A DNA stretch of 64,000 nt from Streptomyces leeuwenhoekii (GTDB lineage Bacteria; Actinomycetota; Actinomycetes; Streptomycetales; Streptomycetaceae): the NCBI RefSeq assembly GCF_001013905.1, contig NZ_LN831790.1:1612001-1676000 (forward strand), read 5' to 3'. A program made the translations under genes and the position numbers. How positions within the stretch are numbered: position 1 is the first letter of the stretch; the number at the start of each line of letters is the position of its first letter. This document shows, in pieces, positions 57,425 to 64,000 of this stretch. Under the pieces are notes generated by a model. It was not told where the DNA came from, ran no database searches, and saw nothing but the letters and a program-made list of their open reading frames with translations.

Positions 57425-58251
57425 TTTCCTCCCACGCCCATCAGCCCCTGGACGAGGGCGCGACGGGCGAACAGGTAGACGAGCAGGACGGGGACCATGG
57501 ACAGCACCACGGCCCCCAGCAGACCGGGGATGTCGATGCCGTGTTCGGTCTGGAAGTTGTAGAGACCCAGGGTGACCACCTTGGTGGAGTCGGACTGGGT
57601 CAGGACGAGCGGGAACAGGAAGCCGTTCCAAGCCTGGAGCGCGGAGAACACGACGATCGTGGACAGTCCGCCCCGGGACAGCGGCAGCACGAGCTGGAAG
57701 AACATACGGCGCGGGGTGGCGCCGTCCATGGCCATGGCCTCGAACAGCTCCGAGGAGATGTCGCGCATGGCACCGCTGAGGATGAGGGCGGACATCGGCA
57801 GGCAGAACGCGGCCGTGGGCAGGATGACGCCGAGAAGGTTGTCGTACAGGCCGGCTTCGCTGATCAGGTAGAACATCGGGACGATCACGGCCTGCGCCGG
57901 GATGGCGAGGCCGAGCAGGAACAGCCGGAAGACGTGTGAGGTGACCCTGGAGCGGTTGCGGACGATGGCGTAGGCGAGCGGCGGGACCAGCAGGAGCACG
58001 ATGCCGATCACGCACGCCGTGACGACGAGGGTGTTGACGAAGTACCGGCCGAAGCCGGAGTCGAAGGCGCTGGCGTAGTTGTCGAGGGTGAAGCTCTCCG
58101 GGAAGGAGAGCGGGCCGTGCTCGGCATAGTCCGACCGGGTCCGCACCGTCGCGGCGAGCATCACGTACAGCGGCAGGCCGACCAGGAACAGCCAGAGCAG
58201 TGAGCCGGCGCCGGCCAGGTAGTTGGGGCGGCTTCTCGTCCCGCGGCTCAT
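57421..58251 (-). CDS. bxlG: ABC sugar transporter permease 2
   Basis: A 276-residue inner-membrane subunit with about six helices and the ATPase-docking EAA loop EAMAMDGATPRRMFFQLVLPL in the second half. It belongs to the MalG-type group that imports oligosaccharides. It overlaps both its neighbours by four bases. As usual for Streptomyces sugar importers, no ATPase gene is in the operon; the shared MsiK ATPase, encoded elsewhere, would power it. Confidence 0.9.
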   Translation of the reverse strand: MSRGTRSRPNYLAGAGSLLWLFLVGLPLYVMLAATVRTRSDYAEHGPLSFPESFTLDNYASAFDSGFGRYFVNTLVVTACVIGIVLLLVPPLAYAIVRNRSRVTSHVFRLFLLGLAIPAQAVIVPMFYLISEAGLYDNLLGVILPTAAFCLPMSALILSGAMRDISSELFEAMAMDGATPRRMFFQLVLPLSRGGLSTIVVFSALQAWNGFLFPLVLTQSDSTKVVTLGLYNFQTEHGIDIPGLLGAVVLSMVPVLLVYLFARRALVQGLMGVGGK

Positions 58252-59213
58252 GACACACCCTCCATGTCGCTGCGCATCTTGTCGTAGCCGGAGACGCGCA
58301 CGACGATCAGCGAGACGACGGTGGCCGCGATCACCAGGGCGAGGGCGATGGCCGCACCGGCGCCGAAGTCGAAGCCCTTGAAGGCCTTTTGGTACATGTA
58401 GTAGGCGCTGATGGTGGTGTCGGTGCCCGGTCCGCCCTGGGTGAGGATGAGGACCGTCTCGAACGTGGTCAGACCGCCGACGATCATGAGGATCATCGAG
58501 GTGATGACCGAGTTGCGCAGCTGCGGCAAGGTGATGTGGAAGAACTGGCGGTAGCGGCCGGCGCCGTCGATCTCGGCGGCCTGGTACAGCACCTGCGGGA
58601 TCGCGCGGGCGGCGCCCTGGTAGATCAGGGTGTGGAACGGCGTGAACTGCCAGGTGCTGACGAACGCCAGCACCCCGATGGCGGTGGCCTGTTCCCCGAA
58701 GAGGTTGCCGTCGCCGAACAGCCAGGTGGCGCGGGCGGGGATGCCGAAGTTGGGGTCGAGCAGCGCCCGCCACAGCACGGAGACGGCGGTCGCCGACAGC
58801 AGCAGCGGGATGAAGTACACGACCGACAGCACCGCCCGGTTGCGCTGGTGGCCGGCGGCCCAGACGCCGAGCACGATGCTCAGCGGCGTCTGGATCACCA
58901 CGCCGAGCGCGGTGAGCAGCAGGGTCAGCCAGATGCTCTTGAGCATCACCGGGTCGTCGACCAGGCGCGACCAGTTGTCGAGCCCGACGAACTCGGGTGA
59001 GCCGAGGCCGTTCCAGCTCATGAAGGACAGCACCGCCACCATGATCAGCGGGGCGATGGCGAAGAGGGCGAAGAAGACGGTGGCGGGCAGCGCCCAGAGG
59101 AACCCGGGGCGCCCCACCCGGGCCGCGGAGGAGGCCTCCGGCCGCCGCCGGGCACCCTTGCGAGGCTCGACGGCGACGGGAGCGCTCGTGATCTGAGTGG
59201 TCATGCGGTTCAT
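58248..59213 (-). CDS. bxlF: ABC sugar transporter permease 1
   Basis: A 321-residue MalF-type membrane subunit. A charged cytosolic N-terminus of about 35 residues precedes about six helices, and the EAA loop reads AAEIDGAGRYRQFFHITLPQL. The ATG at 59213 overlaps the binding-protein stop (ATGA); a second ATG at 59204 is in frame. It pairs with the next gene to form the membrane channel for xylo-oligosaccharide import. Confidence 0.9.
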   Translation of the reverse strand: MNRMTTQITSAPVAVEPRKGARRRPEASSAARVGRPGFLWALPATVFFALFAIAPLIMVAVLSFMSWNGLGSPEFVGLDNWSRLVDDPVMLKSIWLTLLLTALGVVIQTPLSIVLGVWAAGHQRNRAVLSVVYFIPLLLSATAVSVLWRALLDPNFGIPARATWLFGDGNLFGEQATAIGVLAFVSTWQFTPFHTLIYQGAARAIPQVLYQAAEIDGAGRYRQFFHITLPQLRNSVITSMILMIVGGLTTFETVLILTQGGPGTDTTISAYYMYQKAFKGFDFGAGAAIALALVIAATVVSLIVVRVSGYDKMRSDMEGVS

Positions 59214-60514
59214 TCGGTGGGAAGGGCCTGCATGGCCTTGATGAAGCCGTCGGCGTCGAGCTGGCCGTTGAAGAACTGCTGCACGGCCTGCTGGATGGGC
59301 GTGATGGCCGACGGCGGGTACGCCTGGTCCCACGAGAGCTGGAACGACGGGGCCTTCGCCACCAGGTCGTACTGGAAGCGCGAGTACTCCGGGTCGGCCG
59401 CGGTGTCGAGGAACTTCCTGGTGTTGGTGGTGGTCGGCAGGTTGCCGATGGCCATCTGCGCCTTGACGAACTCGTCGGAGTACATGAGCTTCAGGAACTC
59501 GGCGACGGCCTCGGGGTGCTTGGTCTTCTTCAGCACCGAGTAGAAGTTGTTGGTGTTGCCGACCACGTTGGCCGGGTCGCCCTTGCCGCCCTGGACGGTC
59601 GGGAAGGTGGTGTAGCCGAGGTCGGTCTCGGCGAACTCCTTGGCGTCCTCCTGCTGCTGGGCGTAGTACCAGGAGCCCATCAGCTCGAATCCGGCCTTGC
59701 CGGAGGCCAGCAGCGCGGGCGAGGAGCCGTTGGTGTACTTCACGGAGTCGTAGTTCTTGCCGAAGGCGCCCGCGTCGACGAGCTCCTTCAGCATGCTCAG
59801 CGCCTTCTTGCTGTCCGCGCTCGCCCAGGCGTCCTTGTCGCCCTTCAGCGCCTTCTCGAACAGCTCCGGCCCGGCGACCCGGTCGTAGAGGTACTCGAAC
59901 CACATCAGCGTCGGCCAGCGGTCACCGCCCCCGAGGGAGATGGGCGTGACCCCTTCGTCCTTCAGCTTCCGCACCGCGTCCAGCAGCTCGTCCCAGGTCT
60001 TGGGCGGCTTCACGCCGGCCTTGTCCAGGACCTGCTTGTTGTGGAAGAGGAGGATCGGCTGGGTGCCGCGCATCGGGACGCCGTAGGACTTGCCGTCGAC
60101 GACGGCGCTGTTGAAGACCGAGGGCAGGAAGTTGGCCTTCAGCCCCGGGTCCTTCTCGATGAAGTCGTCCAGCGGCATCAGCAGGTCGGCCTTGACGAAG
60201 GGCTGGATGCTGCCGCCGCCCCAGTTGAAGAACACGTCCGGCGCCTGCGGCGTGTTGATGATCGTCTGCAGCTTCTGCTGGTAGTCGGCACCGGGGATGG
60301 TGTCGAGGACGGCCTTCACGTCGGAGGTCTTGTTGAACTTGTCGACGATCTGCTTCTCGACCTTGTTGCTGGCGTCGCCGTAGACCAGGACATGGATCTT
60401 CCCGTCACCCGACGATCCCCCGCCGTCCCCATTGCCGCAGGCCGTCAGGCTCAGGGCCAGGGCGACCGCCGCACCGCAGGCGAGCAGCCGGGGCAACCGC
60501 ACACGTGTCTTCAT
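59210..60514 (-). CDS. bxlE: ABC transporter sugar-binding lipoprotein
   Basis: A 434-residue extracellular solute-binding protein. The signal peptide ends in a lipobox, LSLTAC, with Cys26 anchored to the membrane, followed by a Gly/Ser linker. The mature part is the two-lobed family 1 fold with DVFFNWGGGSIQPFV and aromatic residues suited to stack on sugars (WPTLMWFEYLY, GSWYYAQQ). It should capture xylobiose or xylo-oligosaccharides. The promoter carries the operator CGAAAGTTTCG just upstream, so it is the first and controlling gene of the operon. Confidence 0.9.
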   Translation of the reverse strand: MKTRVRLPRLLACGAAVALALSLTACGNGDGGGSSGDGKIHVLVYGDASNKVEKQIVDKFNKTSDVKAVLDTIPGADYQQKLQTIINTPQAPDVFFNWGGGSIQPFVKADLLMPLDDFIEKDPGLKANFLPSVFNSAVVDGKSYGVPMRGTQPILLFHNKQVLDKAGVKPPKTWDELLDAVRKLKDEGVTPISLGGGDRWPTLMWFEYLYDRVAGPELFEKALKGDKDAWASADSKKALSMLKELVDAGAFGKNYDSVKYTNGSSPALLASGKAGFELMGSWYYAQQQEDAKEFAETDLGYTTFPTVQGGKGDPANVVGNTNNFYSVLKKTKHPEAVAEFLKLMYSDEFVKAQMAIGNLPTTTNTRKFLDTAADPEYSRFQYDLVAKAPSFQLSWDQAYPPSAITPIQQAVQQFFNGQLDADGFIKAMQALPTE

Positions 60515-60525
60515 CGTTCGCCTTT

Positions 60526-60536
60526 CGAAAGTTTCG
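60526..60536. promoter_or_regulatory. BxlR-type operator before bxlE
   Basis: CGAAAGTTTCG, a perfect 11-base palindrome around a central G, 12 bases upstream of the bxlE ATG. A half-site CGAAAG follows at about 60547. The same motif occurs before both xylanase genes. Confidence 0.8.
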
Positions 60537-60640
60537 GCTCCCTCGCCGAAAGTCCATGCCGTGGGACAGTAGGTGGAGACCCGAGACGCGGTCAACGGTC
60601 CTGCGCGCACGCGGCCAAACCGTTACCCGGGACAGTGACT

Positions 60641-60652
60641 TATGCTGCGCGC
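60641..60652 (+). promoter_or_regulatory. Predicted leaderless promoter of bxlR
   Basis: TATGCT (60641-60646) followed by six bases and the ATG at 60653, with no ribosome-binding site between. Confidence 0.5.
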
Positions 60653-61675
60653 ATGCACGATGACGACGAGGTGAGCGGCAGAGTGACCCTGGCCGCGGTG
60701 GCGAAAGAGGCGGGTGTCTCGCTACCGACAGTTTCGAAGGTCCTCAACGGCCGTTCGGATGTCTCCCCGGTGACCCGCGCCAAGGTGGAGCAGCTTCTGA
60801 AGGTGCACGGCTACCGCCGCAGGCACCACGGGGTGCCGCCCTCGCCGCTCGTCGAACTCGTCTTCCACGAGCTGGACAGCATCTGGGCGATGGAGATCAT
60901 CCGCGGGGTGGAGACCGTCGCGAAGGCGAACAAGGCGACCGTGGTGCTCACCGAGAGCGGCACCCGGCACGCGCCCGCGCCGGGCTGGATCGAGGGCGTG
61001 CTGCGCCGCCGGCCGCTCGGGGTGGTCCTGGTCTTCTCGACCCTTCCCGAGGACGTCAAGCGGCAACTGCGGTCGCGGTCGATCCCGTTCGTCATCATCG
61101 ACCCGGCCGGCGACCCCGACCCGGACGTCCCCTCCGTCGGCTCCGCCAACTGGGCCGGCGGCCTCGCGGCCACCCGCCACCTCACCGGCCACCGCCACGA
61201 ACGGGTCGCGATCATCACCGGCCCCGAGGACATGCTGTGCTCGCTGGCCCGCCTGGACGGCTACCGCTCGGCCATGGCGATGGCGGGCCTGGAGACCGAC
61301 CCGCGCCTGATCCGCTTCGGCGACTTCCACGTCCAGGGCGGCTTCACCCACGCCATGGACCTGCTGGACGGCCCGGACCGGCCGACGGCGATCTTCGCGG
61401 GCAGCGACCTCCAGGCGCTCGGGGTGCTGGAGGCGGCCCGGCTGAAGGGGCTGAGCGTGCCGGAGGACCTGTCGGTGGTCGGGTACGACGACGTGCCCCT
61501 GGCCCAGTGGTCCAGCCCGCCGCTGACCACGGTCCACCAGCCCCTGCGGCACATGGCCGAGGAGGCGGCCCGCATGCTGCTGCGCCCCGACGACCCCGGC
61601 AAGGCCGCACAGCGCATCGAACTCGCGACCCGGCTGGTGGTACGGCAGAGCACGGCGCGGCGCAGGGGGGCCTGA
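60653..61675 (+). CDS. bxlR: LacI-family repressor of the xylan regulon
   Basis: A 340-residue repressor. The LacI helix-turn-helix is at about residues 12-35 (TLAAVAKEAGVSLPTVSKVLNGRSDV), followed by the hinge helix and a sugar-binding core that ends DLSVVGYDDVPLAQWSSPPLTTV. It is divergent from bxlE, the usual layout of Streptomyces oligosaccharide operons (bxlR-bxlEFGA, cebR-cebEFG). It should bind the CGAAASTTTCG sites and let go when xylobiose arrives. The ATG is predicted leaderless. Confidence 0.9.
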   Translation: MHDDDEVSGRVTLAAVAKEAGVSLPTVSKVLNGRSDVSPVTRAKVEQLLKVHGYRRRHHGVPPSPLVELVFHELDSIWAMEIIRGVETVAKANKATVVLTESGTRHAPAPGWIEGVLRRRPLGVVLVFSTLPEDVKRQLRSRSIPFVIIDPAGDPDPDVPSVGSANWAGGLAATRHLTGHRHERVAIITGPEDMLCSLARLDGYRSAMAMAGLETDPRLIRFGDFHVQGGFTHAMDLLDGPDRPTAIFAGSDLQALGVLEAARLKGLSVPEDLSVVGYDDVPLAQWSSPPLTTVHQPLRHMAEEAARMLLRPDDPGKAAQRIELATRLVVRQSTARRRGA

Positions 61676-61742
61676 GCGGCGGAGGGGCGGGACGCGGGCG
61701 CAGGGGGCCTGAGCGGCGGAGGGGCGGGACGCGGGCGCGGGC
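61671..61742. repeat. Two tandem copies of a 37-bp GC-rich unit
   Basis: The unit starting CCTGAGCGGCGGAGGGGCGG begins at 61671 and 61708. The first copy includes the bxlR stop codon, so the duplication arose across the gene end. Confidence 0.7.
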
Positions 61743-62270
61743 GGCGGGGCGGCGCCCCGGAGGCTCGCGAGCGGGCCGCGGCCGGGGCTGCCCTCTTGGC
61801 GGTGGGGGCGCGGCGGGGGCGGTGCTCGCGGCTTACGACGCGATTGCGCGTCGGCGCGTCTTCGCCTGCCGGACGGGCCGCGGCGCGCGGCGACGGACCT
61901 GAGGGGACGGGCGTCCCGGCCGGGTCGGGTCACGGCGTGCGAAGGCGGGTGTGGGACACACCGCCGTCCGGTGCTGGCGTGCGGAAGGCGGCGTGCGGAA
62001 CCAGGTGTGCGGCACGCCGTCGGTCGGCGCGGGCGTGCGGAACCAGGTGTGCGGCACGCCGTCGCCCGCGCGGTCGTGCGGGGGCAGGCGTGCGGCGCGC
62101 CGCCGTCCGGCGCGGGGACGGCGCGCCGGACGGCGGTGGATGCGGGGCCGGTGGCCCGGGCAGCGGCGTACGCGGGGCCGGCGACCCGGACACCCGTGGG
62201 GCGCCGGGCGGGGGTGCGGTGGCCGACCCCGGCAGCGGGCGTACCGAACGCCCGCCCCCGTGGCGGACTG
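61743..62270. other. Non-coding region with 42-bp tandem repeat
   Basis: About 530 bases between bxlR and the first xylanase terminator with no convincing gene. A unit starting GCGTGCGGAACCAGGTGTGC is repeated with period 42 at 61991 and 62033, and looser copies (GTGCGG.. and GCGTGCGG..) continue on both sides. Open frames here only spell repeated peptides and have no ribosome site. Purpose unknown; may be a decayed minisatellite. Confidence 0.6.
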
Positions 62271-62320
62271 CGGGCACCCGCGAGGTCCGCGGGTGCCCGG
62301 CACCGCCCCCCCCGGCGGTG
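62271..62320. terminator. Double-hairpin terminator after the first xylanase
   Basis: CGGGCACCCGCG / CGCGGGTGCCCG (12 perfect pairs, loop AGGTC, 62271-62299) followed by CACCGCC / GGCGGTG (62301-62320). They lie just beyond the xylanase stop on the minus strand. Confidence 0.8.
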
Positions 62321-62332
62321 TCCGCCGGTGTC

Positions 62333-63421
62333 TCAGCCGGACGTCGCGGGCCTGGCCCGGCCCGCCAGCGCGGCCTGGAGCGCCCGGTAGGCCGGCTTCG
62401 GCCGGTAGGTCTCGTCGAGGATGTTGGCGGCGCCCTCCCCCTCGAACGTGTCGGGCACCCATGAGTACTTGTCGGTGAAGCCCCACACGGTGAACGAGAC
62501 GCAGTGCCGGGCGCGCAGGCAGGCGTCGAGGAGCAGCCGGTACCCCTCGGCCTGCGTGCGCAGCTTCTCGTCATCGGCCGGCATGATCATGCGTACGTCC
62601 GCCTCCGTCACGGCGGTCTGCACCCCCAGCGCGTCGAAGCGCTGGAAGTTGGCGGCCACGCCGCCGGGCAGGCCGTACTGGATGCCGAGGTGCCCCTGGA
62701 AGCCGACCCCGTCGACGGGCACGCCCTCGGCGCGCAGGGTGCGCACCAGATCGAGTACGGCGTCGCTCTTCGGGCCGGCCCACTCGATGTTGTAGTCGTT
62801 GTAGAAGAGCTTGGCGCGCGGGTCCGCCTCGTGGGCCCAGCGGAAGGCGTCGGCGATGTAACCGGGGCCCAGCTCGCGCAGCCAGATGCTGTCCCGCAGC
62901 GTCCCGTCCTCGTTGAACGCCTCGTTGACCACGTCCCAGTGCCAGATCCGGCCCTTGAAGTGGCGCACGGTGTCGGTGACGTGCCGGCGCAGGATCTCGC
63001 GCAGCTCCTCCTTGGTGAAGTCGCCCTCGGTGAGCCAGGACGGGAGCTGGCTGTGCCAGACGAGCACATGACCGCGGACCTTCTGCCCGTGCCGCTCGGC
63101 GAACCGGACGAGCCGGTCGGCCGCGGCGTAGTCGTACTCGCCCCGCCGCGGTTCGATCGCCTCCCACTTCATGACGTTCTCGGGGGTCACGGAGGAGAAC
63201 TCCGAACCGGCGAGGCTGCGGTAGGGGGCGTCCTCCGCGAGGGCCGTCATGTCGACGGCGGTGCCCACGCGCAGCCGGTCGTCGGCGGCGAGCTGCCGCA
63301 GCGGCCGGTCCCGCGCGGCGGCGGACGCCTCCGCTCCGGCCGCGGGGCCGGCGGTGGCGAGGGGGAGCAGGGCGAGGGTCGACGTCACGGCGGCGGCCGT
63401 GACGAGGCGCAGCACCTTCAC
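62333..63421 (-). CDS. Secreted GH10 endo-1,4-beta-xylanase
   Basis: A 362-residue exported xylanase. A Sec signal peptide covers about residues 1-30 (VKVLRLVTAAAVTSTLALLP, cleavage near AGAEA). The rest is one GH10 barrel: NVMKWEAIEPRRGEYDY, HVLVWHSQLPSWL, acid/base Glu in WDVVNEAF and nucleophile Glu in VTEADVRM. There is no carbohydrate-binding module. GTG 63421 has AAGGAG nine bases upstream. It is divergent from the second GH10 gene, and both promoters carry the bxl-type operator. Confidence 0.94.
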   Translation of the reverse strand: MKVLRLVTAAAVTSTLALLPLATAGPAAGAEASAAARDRPLRQLAADDRLRVGTAVDMTALAEDAPYRSLAGSEFSSVTPENVMKWEAIEPRRGEYDYAAADRLVRFAERHGQKVRGHVLVWHSQLPSWLTEGDFTKEELREILRRHVTDTVRHFKGRIWHWDVVNEAFNEDGTLRDSIWLRELGPGYIADAFRWAHEADPRAKLFYNDYNIEWAGPKSDAVLDLVRTLRAEGVPVDGVGFQGHLGIQYGLPGGVAANFQRFDALGVQTAVTEADVRMIMPADDEKLRTQAEGYRLLLDACLRARHCVSFTVWGFTDKYSWVPDTFEGEGAANILDETYRPKPAYRALQAALAGRARPATSG

Positions 63422-63475
63422 GAGCGGACACTCCTTGGTGTCTGGCGGCGGTAGCCATGGGAGCGGAACGCGTCC

Positions 63476-63486
63476 CGAATGTTTCG
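63476..63486. promoter_or_regulatory. BxlR-type operator before the first xylanase
   Basis: CGAATGTTTCG, one base off the palindrome CGAAAGTTTCG, 55 bases upstream of the GTG start. Confidence 0.6.
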
Positions 63487-63655
63487 AAGCCTTGTGCGCG
63501 TTGCGCTGCGTCACCGTAAGGGCCCGCCCTCACCGCGTCAACAGGACGGCACTCACGGCGATCCCGCCTCGGGCACCCTCCGTTGATTCCTGCGCAACCA
63601 GTTGACCCGGCGATCGGTGAGCCGTACGTTCTGCGCAGCCGCTCGGAAATCTTGT

Positions 63656-63666
63656 CGAAACTTTCG
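63656..63666. promoter_or_regulatory. BxlR-type operator before the second xylanase
   Basis: CGAAACTTTCG, a perfect palindrome, 86 bases upstream of the ATG at 63752. With the sites at 60526 and 63476 it defines one local regulon. Confidence 0.75.
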
Positions 63667-63751
63667 TTATCGGCAAGGGTCCCAGAAGTTCATCCGCCCT
63701 CCCACTCCCGGGCCCTCGCCGCCGGGCGAAGGCCACCCAGAAGGGGATGAC

Positions 63752-64000
63752 ATGCTCATGCTCAGTACACGCCGTACGTCTCCGCCCAGGGCTCGCCGGG
63801 CCCTGGGCGCCGGCCTGGCGGGCCTGCTCGCCCTGACCGGGGTCACCGCGCTGGCCGGGACGGCCGACGCCGCGACGACGCTCGCCTCCGCGGCGGCGGC
63901 CAAGGGCCGCTACTTCGGCACCGCCGTCGCCGCGAACCACCTGGGCGAGGCGCAGTACGTGTCGACGCTCAACACCGAGTTCGACTCGGTCACCCCGGAG
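63752..64000 (+). CDS. GH10 endo-1,4-beta-xylanase, 5' part (cut by window end)
   Basis: Only the first 83 residues are inside the window. MLMLSTRRTSPPRARRALG leads into a hydrophobic stretch (AGLAGLLALTGVTALAG) ending near ADAAT, a Sec or Tat signal peptide. The mature start AAAAKGRYFGTAVAANHL and EFDSVTPE are the opening of a GH10 barrel, close to Streptomyces XlnA-type xylanases. AAGGGG lies five bases before ATG 63752; ATG 63758 is a weaker choice. Any carbohydrate-binding domain would be beyond the edge. Confidence 0.88.
   Translation, partial: MLMLSTRRTSPPRARRALGAGLAGLLALTGVTALAGTADAATTLASAAAAKGRYFGTAVAANHLGEAQYVSTLNTEFDSVTPE

Noticed and set aside
61780..62486. Several overlapping frames on both strands with repeated peptides such as VPHTWFRTP
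   Set aside because: The peptides simply mirror the 42-base DNA repeat, no start has a ribosome site, and codon third-position bias does not favour any one frame.

Overview
The window is high-GC chromosomal DNA of a Streptomyces (or very close relative). Support comes from the strong third-position GC bias, GTG starts, mycothiol-era gene families, a Streptomyces-type ethylmalonyl-CoA pathway operon, a near-canonical pentalenene synthase and LacI-controlled xylan genes. No rRNA, tRNA, prophage or CRISPR locus was seen.

Layout. (1) 1-2.1 kb: end of a TAP-type hydrolase, a Rid-family protein, a HEAT-repeat protein. (2) 2.5-11.8 kb: a carbon-assimilation block with a double-domain 3-hydroxyacyl-CoA dehydrogenase, a TetR regulator, and a tight five-gene operon ccr-meaA-mcl-mch-mcd encoding the ethylmalonyl-CoA pathway (acetyl-CoA assimilation and supply of ethylmalonyl/methylmalonyl-CoA). 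(3) 12.0-13.5 kb: phosphatidylserine decarboxylase and synthase, closed by a perfect 21-bp hairpin. (4) 13.7-16.1 kb: glycerate kinase and an ADP-ribosylglycohydrolase-family protein. (5) 16.1-34.0 kb: a pentalenolactone biosynthetic cluster, almost all on the minus strand. Order of transcription: gap1 (insensitive target GAPDH), penM, penH, penG, penF, penE, penD, penB, penA, penI, then ispH-dxs-ispG and a 7Fe ferredoxin, with a divergent MarR-type regulator at the head. PenM carries Met77, Met81 and Phe232, the residues singled out in the pentalenolactone synthase PntM, so the end product should be pentalenolactone and not neopentalenolactone. The notable point is that three MEP-pathway genes are joined to the cluster P450 by four-base stop/start overlaps, so precursor supply appears built into the cluster.

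(6) 33.2-35.3 kb: the cluster edge holds a decayed IS5-type transposase start between gap1 and penR and a 166-bp MITE-like inverted-repeat element after a sirtuin gene. (7) 35.3-39.8 kb: an alkylation-repair pair (Ada-AraC-AlkA fusion plus Ogt) and a P1B-4 metal-exporting ATPase divergent from an NmtR-type Ni/Co sensor. (8) 39.8-54.6 kb: DUF72 protein, a giant Tat-exported GH2 beta-galactosidase with an inserted LamG domain, a macrodomain protein coupled to a phytoene-desaturase-like oxidoreductase, an IMPase-family phosphatase, an MFS exporter divergent from an ArsR regulator over a perfect operator-like repeat, a gamma-glutamyltransferase, a secreted hydrolase and a thioesterase. (9) 54.6-64 kb: a frameshifted mycothiol-type gene remnant, then a xylan-use regulon: bxlE-F-G-A (ABC transporter plus GH3 beta-xylosidase), the LacI repressor bxlR, and two divergent GH10 xylanases, the second running off the window. 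The same 11-bp operator (CGAAASTTTCG) lies before bxlE and both xylanases.

Many regulator genes (TetR, MarR, ArsR/NmtR, LacI) and several others have a TANNNT -10 element 6-7 bases before the start codon, which predicts leaderless mRNAs.
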